Shown here piece by piece: positions 1 to 5,991 of a stretch of DNA of 5,991 nt; the first letter of the stretch is position 1, and the number at the start of each line of letters is the position of its first letter. Location: positions 1 through 5,991 of the forward strand of contig JBHIET010000126.1 in the NCBI GenBank assembly GCA_046760785.1, in the 5' to 3' direction. The notes beneath the pieces are model-generated. The model was not told the origin of the DNA. It saw nothing but the letters and a program-made list of their open reading frames with translations, and made no database searches. A program made the translations under genes and the position numbers. This stretch comes from JBHIET01 sp046760785. GTDB lineage: Bacteria > Chloroflexota > Anaerolineae > B4-G1.

Positions 1-7
1 TCGATAC

Positions 8-20
8 GCCGCTTCGCGGC
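8..20. repeat. GC-rich hairpin at the window edge
   Basis: GCCGC (8-12) and GCGGC (16-20) pair perfectly around a TTC loop. The next bases, ACTCAGGACGAC, resemble the end of intergenic palindromic elements common in environmental bacteria. No T-run follows on either strand, so it could be a factor-assisted 3' end for the operon or part of a repeat that continues past base 1. Confidence 0.4.
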
Positions 21-50
21 ACTCAGGACGACTGGCCTGATTTAGCTTCT

Positions 51-81
51 AGCGGAGTGCGAAATCTAGGCTTAGCCGAAC
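51..81. repeat. possible degenerate copy of the palindromic repeat
   Basis: AGCGGA (51-56) followed by GCTTAGCCGAAC (70-81) parallels AGCGGA (339-344) and GCTCAGCCGAAC (371-382) of the in-gene repeat: the second block differs at one of 12 positions. The spacing is shorter here and the arms no longer pair fully; only GGCT-T-AGCC (69-77) remains as a dyad. This is probably a decayed relative, but the match is short. Confidence 0.35.
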
Positions 82-127
82 AGTATCGGGATTAGGCGTG
101 CCCTGTTTGCGTAGTCAGTATACCATA

Positions 128-147
128 AGGTTGTTCCCTGTCAACCT
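128..147 (-). terminator. weak hairpin over the operon's last stop codon
   Basis: AGGTTG (128-133) and CAACCT (142-147) form a 6-bp stem with an 8-nt loop that covers the TGA at 141-143. No run of T follows on the minus strand, so it is not a classical intrinsic terminator. It may slow or protect the 3' end of the mRNA, or mean nothing. Confidence 0.25.
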
Positions 148-2435
148 GAATTACTTCTCTTAATCATCCTCCGCACCCAGGAGACAGGAGCTGGTTCGTA
201 CTTGCGCACCATGAGCACCGAGCAGTCCACGCCATCCGCGACCCGGTCGGGGATGGAGCCGAAAAGCAGGTTCCTCAGGAACCATTCCTCTGAGGCCCCA
301 ATGGCGATCAGATCGTAACTTGCCCGATCTGCTATCTGAGCGGACAGCTCGGCTGAGGTTTCGACGGTGCGCTCAGCCGAACCGCTCGCCGAAGCCTCCG
401 CCAGGATACCCTCCACGACGGAGTCACTGCGCTTCAAGCTGAATGTTACCTGTTCGGGAATCCCTCCTAGCACATCCTCGACCAACTGGCGCAGGACTTC
501 CATCTCCACTTCCATGTCCACCGCGCCTGCTTCAGGGAGGATGCGCAACGCTGTCAAGGAGCCTCCCTCGGCCCTGACGATGTCCCAGGCCAACCGTAAG
601 GCCAGACGGGCGTGTGGCCCGTTGCCGGCCGGGACGAGCACCTGTTTGATCTCTCCAACTCCCCGGTCGCGTAGCACGGCCACGTCGCACCTCGCGCCAT
701 ATACCACATCCTTGACCACGCTCCCCGCCACCCGCTGTGTGGATAGCTGGCCGCGCCAGCCCATCAGGACCAGCCCCACGCCGCCCCGGGCCTCGACCAC
801 GCCCAGGATGCCGGACGAGATACCCCGCGCCGCCCGCAGCAGAGTGCGCACCGGGATACCTTGCTCATAAGCATAGTCCGCCACCCGCTTAAGCAGCGCC
901 TTGCGCCCGTTTTCTTCCCTATCCAGGATGTCCTGGGCCAGCTCCAACGGCGTCGCTCCCGGTATCCTGATCACGGACAGAGCGGCAAGCGTGGATTCCT
1001 CCCTCGCCCGCCCCAGAATGACCGCCATCCTGATCAGACTCTCGGCGGTCAGGGGGTTGGCTACCGGCACCAGGATCTCGTGATGGGCCGCCTCCACTGT
1101 CTGGGCAGCCACCTCCACCGCCCGTCCCACCGGTCGGCGCAACTGGTAGACGATCAGCCCTACGCCGATCAATCCGATGCCCACCACGAGCGCGTGGAGT
1201 TCCGTGAACACTTCGACGACGATGATACCCAGGCATCCCAGGAGCGGCGTCACGGGGTACCAGGGAGTGCGGAAGGCGCGCTTAACGTCGGGGAATTTGC
1301 GTCGCAACAGGATCACCGAGACGTTGGTGAAAAAGACGACGAACATGTAGCCGAAGTTGGAAACGTAACTCAGGAACACCTCGTCGCCCGAGACGGCGGA
1401 GAGGCCGATGAACAATCCGCTGAGCATGATGGCGGGCACGGGTGTTTTGAGGCGAGGGTGGATGCGCGAGAGAAAGGCCGGCAGGTAGCCATCGCGGCTC
1501 AGGGCCAGAGCCACGCGCGCCGAACTGAGCAGCGCCGTGTTCAGCGAGGTGACGGTCGCGATCATCCCGGCCAGGCCTAGCAGCGGCGCACCCCAGCCGC
1601 CCAGGAAGTGAGAGGCGGCGTCGGACAGTGGGGTGGAGGATTCCCCCAGCGCTCCGGCCGAGACGATGCCCAGCGCGACGAAAGCAACGGCGCAGTAAAC
1701 GGCGGCGCAGATAAAGATGGTGCCCACCACGGCGATGGGGATGTTCCGACCTGGGTTTTTGGCTTCCTCGGCGGTAGTGGCGATTACCTCGTAGCCCACG
1801 AACAGAACGTTGACCAACGTGATGGCCTGAAAGATCACCATCATGTTGTTGAGTAATCCTTCGTGGATGAAGAAACCACCACCTCCATAGAACGTGGTCC
1901 AGCTAAAGCCGCCAGGTAGGATCAGCCCCAGGATCACAAAAACGGCCAGCGAGGTCAGCAGAACGCCAGCCAATATGACCTGGGTGCGACCCGCCTCTGC
2001 GCTGCCCCGCAGGCTGATGGCGACAAAGATGGCGATGAGAGCCACGGCTGTCAGATGGACGGGCAAGAAGGGCAGAAATATCTTTAGAGAGTAAGCAGCC
2101 CCTACTGCCGACAGGGCGGCGTAGACCATGCTGCTGAACCAACTCACCCAACCCACGCTGTATGGCAGCAGTCCCCTGGTGGCCTTGCTGATGTAGGCAT
2201 AGCCGCCGCCGGCGATGGGGAAGCTGGAGGCCAGTTCAGCGTAGGAGAGGGAATTGGGCAGAGATTGCAGTCCAGCGAGCAGGAAGACGAGGATCACCGC
2301 CGGGCCGACCAGCCCTGCCGCGTGGCCGGTGAGCACGAACACGCCGGCGCCCATCGTGCCGCCGATGCCCAACATCAAAATCTGGGCCAGGCCCAGGGTG
2401 CGAATCAGTTGTTTTCTTTTTGTCTCTGAGGCCAT
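141..2435 (-). CDS. APC-family amino-acid permease with two C-terminal Usp domains
   Basis: This 764-residue inner-membrane protein probably moves amino acids or related amines by secondary transport; the substrate cannot be read from sequence. Residues 1-435 form a 12-segment APC/LeuT-fold permease: TM1 about 17-40 with the glycine-rich substrate loop GTMGAGVF (26-33), TM2 44-68 followed by YAELASSFPIAGGGYAY, TM6 about 203-222 with FVGYE, TM8 283-306 followed by LSRDGYLPAFLSRIHP, and TM9-12 about 333-433. Two cytoplasmic universal stress protein domains follow, about 452-590 and 596-744. The first ends with G559-x2-G562-x8-G571-S572, the second with G713-x2-E716-x9-G726-S727, both near the Usp nucleotide motif. 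The usual Asp after the first strand is A459 and G604 instead. About 23 extra residues (683-705) interrupt the second domain and are encoded by a palindrome. The ATG lies 6 bp after the upstream stop. Permease-Usp fusion is secure; the role of Usp is inferred. Confidence 0.93.
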   Translation of the reverse strand: MASETKRKQLIRTLGLAQILMLGIGGTMGAGVFVLTGHAAGLVGPAVILVFLLAGLQSLPNSLSYAELASSFPIAGGGYAYISKATRGLLPYSVGWVSWFSSMVYAALSAVGAAYSLKIFLPFLPVHLTAVALIAIFVAISLRGSAEAGRTQVILAGVLLTSLAVFVILGLILPGGFSWTTFYGGGGFFIHEGLLNNMMVIFQAITLVNVLFVGYEVIATTAEEAKNPGRNIPIAVVGTIFICAAVYCAVAFVALGIVSAGALGESSTPLSDAASHFLGGWGAPLLGLAGMIATVTSLNTALLSSARVALALSRDGYLPAFLSRIHPRLKTPVPAIMLSGLFIGLSAVSGDEVFLSYVSNFGYMFVVFFTNVSVILLRRKFPDVKRAFRTPWYPVTPLLGCLGIIVVEVFTELHALVVGIGLIGVGLIVYQLRRPVGRAVEVAAQTVEAAHHEILVPVANPLTAESLIRMAVILGRAREESTLAALSVIRIPGATPLELAQDILDREENGRKALLKRVADYAYEQGIPVRTLLRAARGISSGILGVVEARGGVGLVLMGWRGQLSTQRVAGSVVKDVVYGARCDVAVLRDRGVGEIKQVLVPAGNGPHARLALRLAWDIVRAEGGSLTALRILPEAGAVDMEVEMEVLRQLVEDVLGGIPEQVTFSLKRSDSVVEGILAEASASGSAERTVETSAELSAQIADRASYDLIAIGASEEWFLRNLLFGSIPDRVADGVDCSVLMVRKYEPAPVSWVRRMIKRSNSG
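338..387. repeat. palindromic repeat inserted in the last permease gene
   Basis: A nested inverted repeat lies inside the coding sequence. The inner arms TCGGCTGAG (349-357) and CTCAGCCGA (372-380) match perfectly over 9 bp with a 14-nt loop. The outer arms GAGCGG (338-343) and CCGCTC (382-387) add 6 bp beyond a small bulge. The segment encodes roughly residues 683-705, which have no counterpart in the second Usp domain of the paralog: there, four residues join the same helix end to the YDL strand. The motif of TTCGAC followed by GCTCAGCCGAAC resembles palindromic elements widely scattered between genes in environmental bacteria. The reading frame is kept through it. Confidence 0.75.
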
Positions 2436-2441
2436 TTTGGT

Positions 2442-4703
2442 CTACCACCCTTTCAAACTGCGCACCACCCGGCGGACGGCAGAGATGCCGGTAGGCTCGT
2501 AGCGGCGCACCATCAACACCGAGCAGGGGGCGCGGTCGGCTATGGCATCGGGGATGGCGCCAACGAGGAGACTCTTGACCGACCACTCGTTGGAAGCGCC
2601 AATGACCAGTAAGTCATATTTGCCCTCTCGCGCTTCCTTAAGAATCGCTTCCACAATTGCTTCATGTGCTACAACCCGCGTCTGCACTCGGGGATCCAAA
2701 CCGATGATTTCTTCCACCAAATGACGCAGCGCCCGCATCTCCGCCTCTACGTCCAGCTCCTCAGACGGTCGAGCAACGCGCAGGACCGTCAGCTCAGCCT
2801 CGTCGCTGCGTGCGATCTGGGTGGCCAGCCGCAGTCCAAGCCGGGCGTGGGGGCCGCCGCCAGCCGGCACCAGCACCCGGCGCACCTGGTTCAAGTGGCG
2901 CTCGCGCAGGACGGCGACGTGACACCGGGCCTCCTGCAATACGGTCTTGCCCGGACTGCCGTAGATGCGGCCGGCCGAGAGAGGCCCTCGCCAACTGAGG
3001 AGAATCAATTCCACCGTCGAGCGCGTCTCGGCGACCGCCAGGGCACCCGAAGCTTCGGCGTGGGCCGCACGGCGCAGCGGGCGCACCGGCACACCCAAAT
3101 CCACCCCTTGTTGAGCGATCTGCACCAGCAGTGATCCCTTCTGGGGCATACCTCGCTTGGCCAATTGTACCTCCGCGGACTCCAGCGGCGTCTGATGAGG
3201 GACGACGACAACCTCTAGCGCGACGATCACACGTTGGTCATCCGCTTGCGCCAGCGCAGCCGCCAAGTTCAGGAGCGGCTTGGTTCTGGCGCCGGGCAGG
3301 AGCGGGATGAGAATCTCGTGCTTCTCCGCCCGCGTCGCTTTCTCGGCCGCCTCAATCACGCCCTCGAGAGGCCGCTCCCGTTCCCAGAGCGGCCCAAACT
3401 CGCCGGTGACCGTGGCTTTGCGACGCGCCCAGATCGCGTACCACACCAGGCTGGCCGCCACCAATCCCAATCCGGCCACGCGCGATTCCGGGGCCATGGT
3501 AAAGATGACGGCCAGACAGAGCAATCCTGCTGCCACGGGCAGCGCCGGGTAGAGCGGGGCGCGGAAGGTCGGGCGGTACCAGCGCGGCTGCGATCTCCGC
3601 ATCACTACCACCGAAAGACAGAGCATCGCGTAAGAGACCATGAAAAGCGCGCTCGATATCTCTGCCAACGTCTCGGCTCGACCGGTGAGCGAGAGCAGGA
3701 TACCCAGGCCGCCCGTGACGAGGATGGCGTGGGAGGGGGTGTTTCGTTCCGGGTGAATGTAACTGAACCAATTGGGCAATACACCATCGCGCCCCATGCC
3801 GTAATTGATGCGCGAGGAGGCCATGATGGCCGCGTTGGCCGAGGAGAGGGTAGCCAGGAGCGCTGCGGTCAGCATTAGCGCCGTGCCGGCCGGCCCGGCG
3901 ACGTGACCGGCGGCGTCCACCAGCGGGGCCTCTCGGAGAGCGATCTCCTTGTAGGAAAAGATGCCCGTCATCACCGTCAAGATCAGCGCGTAGAGAGTCG
4001 TGGCGATGATCACCGAACCGATGATGGACAGCGGCAGGTTACGCTCCGGACGCTTCATCTCCTCGGATACCGTCGAGACCTTCTCAAAGCCGGTAAAGGA
4101 GACGATGATCAGGCCGATCGTACCCACCAGCGCTCCCCAACCCCGAGGAGTGAAGGGCCGGTACAGCGCCGTATCTATCTTGAAGAGGCCAAGGCCGACG
4201 AACGCAACCAAGATGATTAGCAGTATCACGACCACCACATTCTGCACGCTGCCGCTGATCTTGGCACCCCGGTAGTTCAACCAGGTGAAAAGAAGGCCGA
4301 TCAGTACAGAAGCAAGCCACGCCGGCATGGGGATGGTCATCGCCAGATACTCGCCACAGGCAAGCAGATAGAAACCGCTGGCAAAGGTCAGGCCCAGCCA
4401 GTTGCCTGGCCCTACAATAGATCCCGCCAGGGGACCCAATGCCTGGGTGATGAAGGTGTAACTGCCCCCGGCCCGGGGCATCCCCGTCGCCAGTTCCGAA
4501 ATGACCAGCGCAATGAGCAGGCAGAGCAAACCCGCCAATACGTAGGAGACAGCAGAGGCCGGGCCGGCCCGCTCGGCGGCCAGCGCTGAAAGCACAAAGA
4601 TGCCCGCGCCGACCATCGTGCCCAGCCCGATGGCGATCCCTTCCTTCAGGCCCAGTTCGCGCACCAGGCCGTGCGTTTCGTCGGGTGACTCGTTTCGATG
4701 CAT
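2442..4703 (-). CDS. APC-family amino-acid permease with two C-terminal Usp domains
   Basis: This 753-residue protein is a paralog of the gene that follows it, with the same architecture. Residues 1-430 are a 12-segment APC permease. TM1 (about 23-43) keeps the intact substrate loop GTMVGAGIF (28-36), TM2 is followed by ISELATGMPRAGGSYTF, TM6 carries FTGFE (203-207), and TM8 leads to MGRDGVLPNWFSYIHP. A linker (about 430-460) joins two Usp domains at about 462-600 and 608-734. The first ends with S570-x2-G573-x8-G582-S583. The second has G702-x2-N705-x9-G715-A716, so the usual Ser/Thr of the phosphate loop is Ala. The canonical Asp positions are L469 and G615. The start is fixed by AGGGGG 8 nt upstream and because the next Met lies inside TM1. 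It sits 28 bp after the truncated permease and 6 bp before the next gene, so it is the middle gene of an operon. Amino-acid import is likely from the family; substrate unknown. It shows no frameshift or insertion and looks functional. Confidence 0.94.
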   Translation of the reverse strand: MHRNESPDETHGLVRELGLKEGIAIGLGTMVGAGIFVLSALAAERAGPASAVSYVLAGLLCLLIALVISELATGMPRAGGSYTFITQALGPLAGSIVGPGNWLGLTFASGFYLLACGEYLAMTIPMPAWLASVLIGLLFTWLNYRGAKISGSVQNVVVVILLIILVAFVGLGLFKIDTALYRPFTPRGWGALVGTIGLIIVSFTGFEKVSTVSEEMKRPERNLPLSIIGSVIIATTLYALILTVMTGIFSYKEIALREAPLVDAAGHVAGPAGTALMLTAALLATLSSANAAIMASSRINYGMGRDGVLPNWFSYIHPERNTPSHAILVTGGLGILLSLTGRAETLAEISSALFMVSYAMLCLSVVVMRRSQPRWYRPTFRAPLYPALPVAAGLLCLAVIFTMAPESRVAGLGLVAASLVWYAIWARRKATVTGEFGPLWERERPLEGVIEAAEKATRAEKHEILIPLLPGARTKPLLNLAAALAQADDQRVIVALEVVVVPHQTPLESAEVQLAKRGMPQKGSLLVQIAQQGVDLGVPVRPLRRAAHAEASGALAVAETRSTVELILLSWRGPLSAGRIYGSPGKTVLQEARCHVAVLRERHLNQVRRVLVPAGGGPHARLGLRLATQIARSDEAELTVLRVARPSEELDVEAEMRALRHLVEEIIGLDPRVQTRVVAHEAIVEAILKEAREGKYDLLVIGASNEWSVKSLLVGAIPDAIADRAPCSVLMVRRYEPTGISAVRRVVRSLKGW
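2445..2453 (-). promoter_or_regulatory. ribosome-binding site of the last permease, inside the preceding gene
   Basis: AAAGGGTGG on the minus strand is formed by the last codons (Lys-Gly-Trp) of the middle gene and lies 9 nt before the ATG at 2435. With only 6 bp between stop and start, ribosomes ending on the middle gene would reinitiate here, so the two intact permeases are probably translationally coupled. Confidence 0.6.
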
Positions 4704-4711
4704 AGAATTTT

Positions 4712-4717
4712 CCCCCT
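4712..4717 (-). promoter_or_regulatory. ribosome-binding site of the middle permease
   Basis: AGGGGG on the minus strand is followed by an A/T-rich 8-nt spacer and the ATG at 4703. It is a strong Shine-Dalgarno match at ideal distance and sits in the 28-bp gap after the truncated gene. Confidence 0.75.
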
Positions 4718-4731
4718 GGTTTCTATATCTC

Positions 4732-5772
4732 CTACTGTCCCCTCGAACGGGTGACGGGCAGCGAGGTTAGCGGCAAGAGCAACAAGACGGCGAGCACGAT
4801 GGCCCAGGTGGGCGTGCCAAAGCGCGGATGCATCCGCCGGATGGCCGTGGGCCAATAACCATCCCTGCTCATCACATAGATCTGGCGCACGACCAGCACG
4901 AGAGCATCGTTCAAGCCCAAGGCCAGAACCAGGCCGCCGACGATCAAAATGAACGGTCGTCCGGCTCCTCCGGCCACACTGGCTCCAAGCAAGGCCAGGG
5001 GAATCTGAGAATGGGCCAGGGCAACGCTCCCTGCCACGCCCACGACCACGGTGGTGATAGCTGCTTCAAGCAGAGCGACTATCACCGGCATCAGTAACAT
5101 AGCGCGAGGGGCATGGCTCGTACGCCGGCGCATCTCGTTCTGGAGGCTGGCTGTGATCTCCAGCCCCACGAAAGAAACCACCCATAAGGTCAGCGATGGT
5201 CCCCAATTCCGACGAATACCTGCGTAGTGATCGAGGTTGATGTGTGGCATGGCCAACAGAGTGAACCCCAAAAGAACGGCCATCAGCAACAGAAGGAGGG
5301 TGATCGATCCGCGTGGGCCTTCCTGAGTACCTAGGGCGTTATTGGCCGCCAACAGAATCACGAGGCCGACCGCCCACGGCCAGACGGGGAGTACGAGTCC
5401 GAGGTGGTCTTGCAGCAAGGTGGTGATCTGGACAGCGAACCCCTGGGCCAGGAGAGCGCACACGCCCAGACCCGACAGAATGAGCAGCCAGCCGCCTCTG
5501 GCCTCGTGGACCTGGGCGTAGGCGCCGTCTGGGTGAGGGCCGCTCGCGGCAAGCTCGACGTAACCCAGGAGGTTAACCAGCAGTAATAAAGCAGCCAGGA
5601 GGAGGGCTACAGGAGTCAGCGGACCGGCTGTTGCCACCGCGTCGCCCAGGAGGACGAAAGCAGCCATGATGACCATCACACCCAGGCCACGGGCCATCAC
5701 CTGCCACAGACTCAGACCCCGGCTGAAGCGGATTTGGTCAAGGGAAATGCGTTCGTCTTGTATCTTACGCAT
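4732..5772 (-). CDS. C-terminally truncated, degenerate APC-family permease
   Basis: This 346-residue membrane protein is related to the first two thirds of its two downstream neighbours. Shared landmarks are YVELAASGPHPDGAYAQ after TM2 (71-87), FVGLE in TM6 (201-205), and the TM8-9 loop MSRDGYWPTAIRRMHPRF followed by GTP. Hydrophobic segments lie at about 27-47, 52-76, 94-120, 127-146, 156-176, 190-210, 224-252, 273-299 and 322-339. It ends at a TAG within or just after TM9, so TM10-12 and both Usp domains are absent; LeuT-fold transport normally needs TM1-10. The glycine-rich loop of TM1 (GAG in both paralogs) is I35-M36-A37 here. Only 28 bp separate the stop from the next gene, so no lost 3' part remains nearby. 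The ATG at 5772 is preferred over one at 5865: GGGAG precedes it by 10 nt, and a strong promoter lies inside the 31-codon extension. It may be a decaying paralog or a transport-dead regulatory partner. The open frame and good translation signals argue that it is expressed. Confidence 0.8.
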   Translation of the reverse strand: MRKIQDERISLDQIRFSRGLSLWQVMARGLGVMVIMAAFVLLGDAVATAGPLTPVALLLAALLLLVNLLGYVELAASGPHPDGAYAQVHEARGGWLLILSGLGVCALLAQGFAVQITTLLQDHLGLVLPVWPWAVGLVILLAANNALGTQEGPRGSITLLLLLMAVLLGFTLLAMPHINLDHYAGIRRNWGPSLTLWVVSFVGLEITASLQNEMRRRTSHAPRAMLLMPVIVALLEAAITTVVVGVAGSVALAHSQIPLALLGASVAGGAGRPFILIVGGLVLALGLNDALVLVVRQIYVMSRDGYWPTAIRRMHPRFGTPTWAIVLAVLLLLPLTSLPVTRSRGQ

Positions 5773-5782
5773 GGTCGTTCCA

Positions 5783-5787
5783 CTCCC
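5783..5787 (-). promoter_or_regulatory. ribosome-binding site of the truncated permease
   Basis: GGGAG on the minus strand ends 10 nt before the ATG at 5772. It decides the start: it favours the 346-residue product over a reading from the ATG at 5865, which lies upstream of the predicted promoter. Confidence 0.55.
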
Positions 5788-5801
5788 ATTCCTCACACAC
5801 C

Positions 5802-5817
5802 TGCATCGAAGTATGCA
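5802..5817 (-). repeat. TGCAT inverted repeat at the predicted transcript start
   Basis: TGCAT (5802-5806) and ATGCA (5813-5817) form an inverted repeat with a 6-nt spacer, lying just over the predicted start of transcription. TGCAT/ATGCA also occurs twice in the palindrome overlapping the -35 box (5840-5850). Repeated half-sites flanking a promoter are what a repressor operator looks like, but the half-sites are short and chance is possible. Confidence 0.3.
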
Positions 5818-5822
5818 AAGAC

Positions 5823-5850
5823 ATTCTAGCACAACCCACCATGCATGCAA
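5823..5850 (-). promoter_or_regulatory. sigma-70-type promoter of the permease operon
   Basis: Read on the minus strand, TTGCAT (5850-5845) and TAGAAT (5828-5823) are separated by 16 nt. TG one base upstream of the -10 box gives an extended -10 element (TGCTAGAAT). Transcription would start near 5816, leaving a leader of about 44 nt before the ATG at 5772. A perfect 8-bp palindrome, CATGCATG (5840-5847), overlaps the -35 box and could be an operator. No other equally good promoter was seen before the three genes. Prediction is by eye only. Confidence 0.6.
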
Positions 5851-5887
5851 CTTCCAAGGCGTCATTATGTGACTCGTTCACTCGACA

Positions 5888-5904
5888 CTCACCGAAAGCT
5901 CACC
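5888..5904. promoter_or_regulatory. direct repeat with 11-bp period upstream of the promoter
   Basis: CTCACC occurs at 5888-5893 and again at 5899-5904, exactly 11 bp apart, about 80 bp upstream of the predicted transcript start. Direct repeats one helical turn apart are typical of response-regulator sites such as PhoB-type boxes. Only two short copies are seen, so this is a candidate activator site and no more. Confidence 0.25.
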
Positions 5905-5910
5905 TAATCA

Positions 5911-5936
5911 CCACTGACAGTTATTCGATATAGTGG
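5911..5936. repeat. small dyad in the upstream region
   Basis: CCACT (5911-5915) and AGTGG (5932-5936) form a 5-bp inverted repeat with a 16-nt spacer, and ACTG-A-CAGT (5913-5921) is nested at its left arm. The surroundings are A/T-richer than the genes, as expected of control DNA. No gene is recognisable between 5866 and 5991; the far edge ends in CTCAG-C-CTGAG (5977-5987), another dyad that may belong to a feature beyond the window. Confidence 0.25.
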
Positions 5937-5991
5937 TAAAGAGACCCTTTCATAATCTGTCCAAAAGACGTCACTACTCAGCCTGAGCAGC

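Noticed and set aside
1..140. An intrinsic terminator after the operon
   Set aside because: The hairpins at 8-20 and 128-147 are not followed by T-runs on the minus strand; a factor-dependent end or one outside the window is as likely.
861..1580. A 239-codon plus-strand open frame
   Set aside because: It is antisense to the last permease, its product is low-complexity and rich in His, Gln, Arg and Asp without a recognisable domain, and it is typical of the opposite strand of G+C-rich genes.
3234..3878. A 214-codon plus-strand open frame
   Set aside because: It is antisense to the middle permease, with His/Gln/Arg-rich composition and no family resemblance; it is a shadow of the real gene.
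4646..4855. A minus-strand frame crossing the end of the truncated permease that might restore it by frameshift
   Set aside because: Its translation is hydrophilic with no membrane segment and runs into the middle gene in the wrong frame, so a simple frameshift does not recover TM10-12.
5773..5865. A 31-codon N-terminal extension of the truncated permease starting at the ATG at 5865
   Set aside because: The predicted promoter lies inside it, its residues (Cys, Trp, Arg rich) do not match the family's N-termini, and a good ribosome-binding site precedes the ATG at 5772.
1..5991. CRISPR arrays, tRNA or rRNA genes, transposases or phage genes
   Set aside because: No regularly spaced repeats, cloverleaf-like sequence, or mobile-element protein was seen; the three permease genes account for nearly all the window.

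Overview
The window holds one three-gene, minus-strand operon of paralogous APC-superfamily (LeuT-fold) amino-acid permease genes. It is transcribed from right to left and fills almost all of the sequence. Base composition is G+C-rich (roughly 60% by eye). Permeases fused to two C-terminal universal stress protein (Usp) domains are familiar from archaea and from deep-branching environmental bacteria. Together with the intergenic palindromic repeats seen here, this makes a Chloroflexota-like or similar free-living bacterium plausible, but that is inference: the window carries no taxonomic marker.

Layout in transcription order. (1) 5991-5773 is the leader and control region. It contains a good sigma-70-type promoter with an extended -10 element, phased direct repeats and small dyads. 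(2) 5772-4732 is a C-terminally truncated permease of 346 aa. It stops inside membrane segment 9, has an abnormal first membrane segment and has no Usp domain. (3) 4703-2442 is a full-length permease with two Usp domains (753 aa). (4) 2435-141 is a second full-length permease with two Usp domains (764 aa). Its last domain carries an in-frame insertion of about 23 residues encoded by a palindromic repeat. (5) 140-1 is a short downstream stretch with hairpins and what looks like degenerate repeat-element sequence; no classical terminator with a T-run is visible.

The gaps between genes are 28 and 6 bp. The ribosome-binding site of the last gene lies inside the final codons of the gene before it, so the three genes are probably co-transcribed and the last two translationally coupled. 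The two intact proteins likely import amino acids or related amines, with cytoplasmic Usp domains as a regulatory module. All four Usp domains lack the usual N-terminal Asp of the nucleotide site, so ATP binding cannot be assumed. The truncated first gene is either a decaying paralog or a transport-inactive partner. The most unusual points are that gene and the palindrome inserted into the coding sequence of the third gene.
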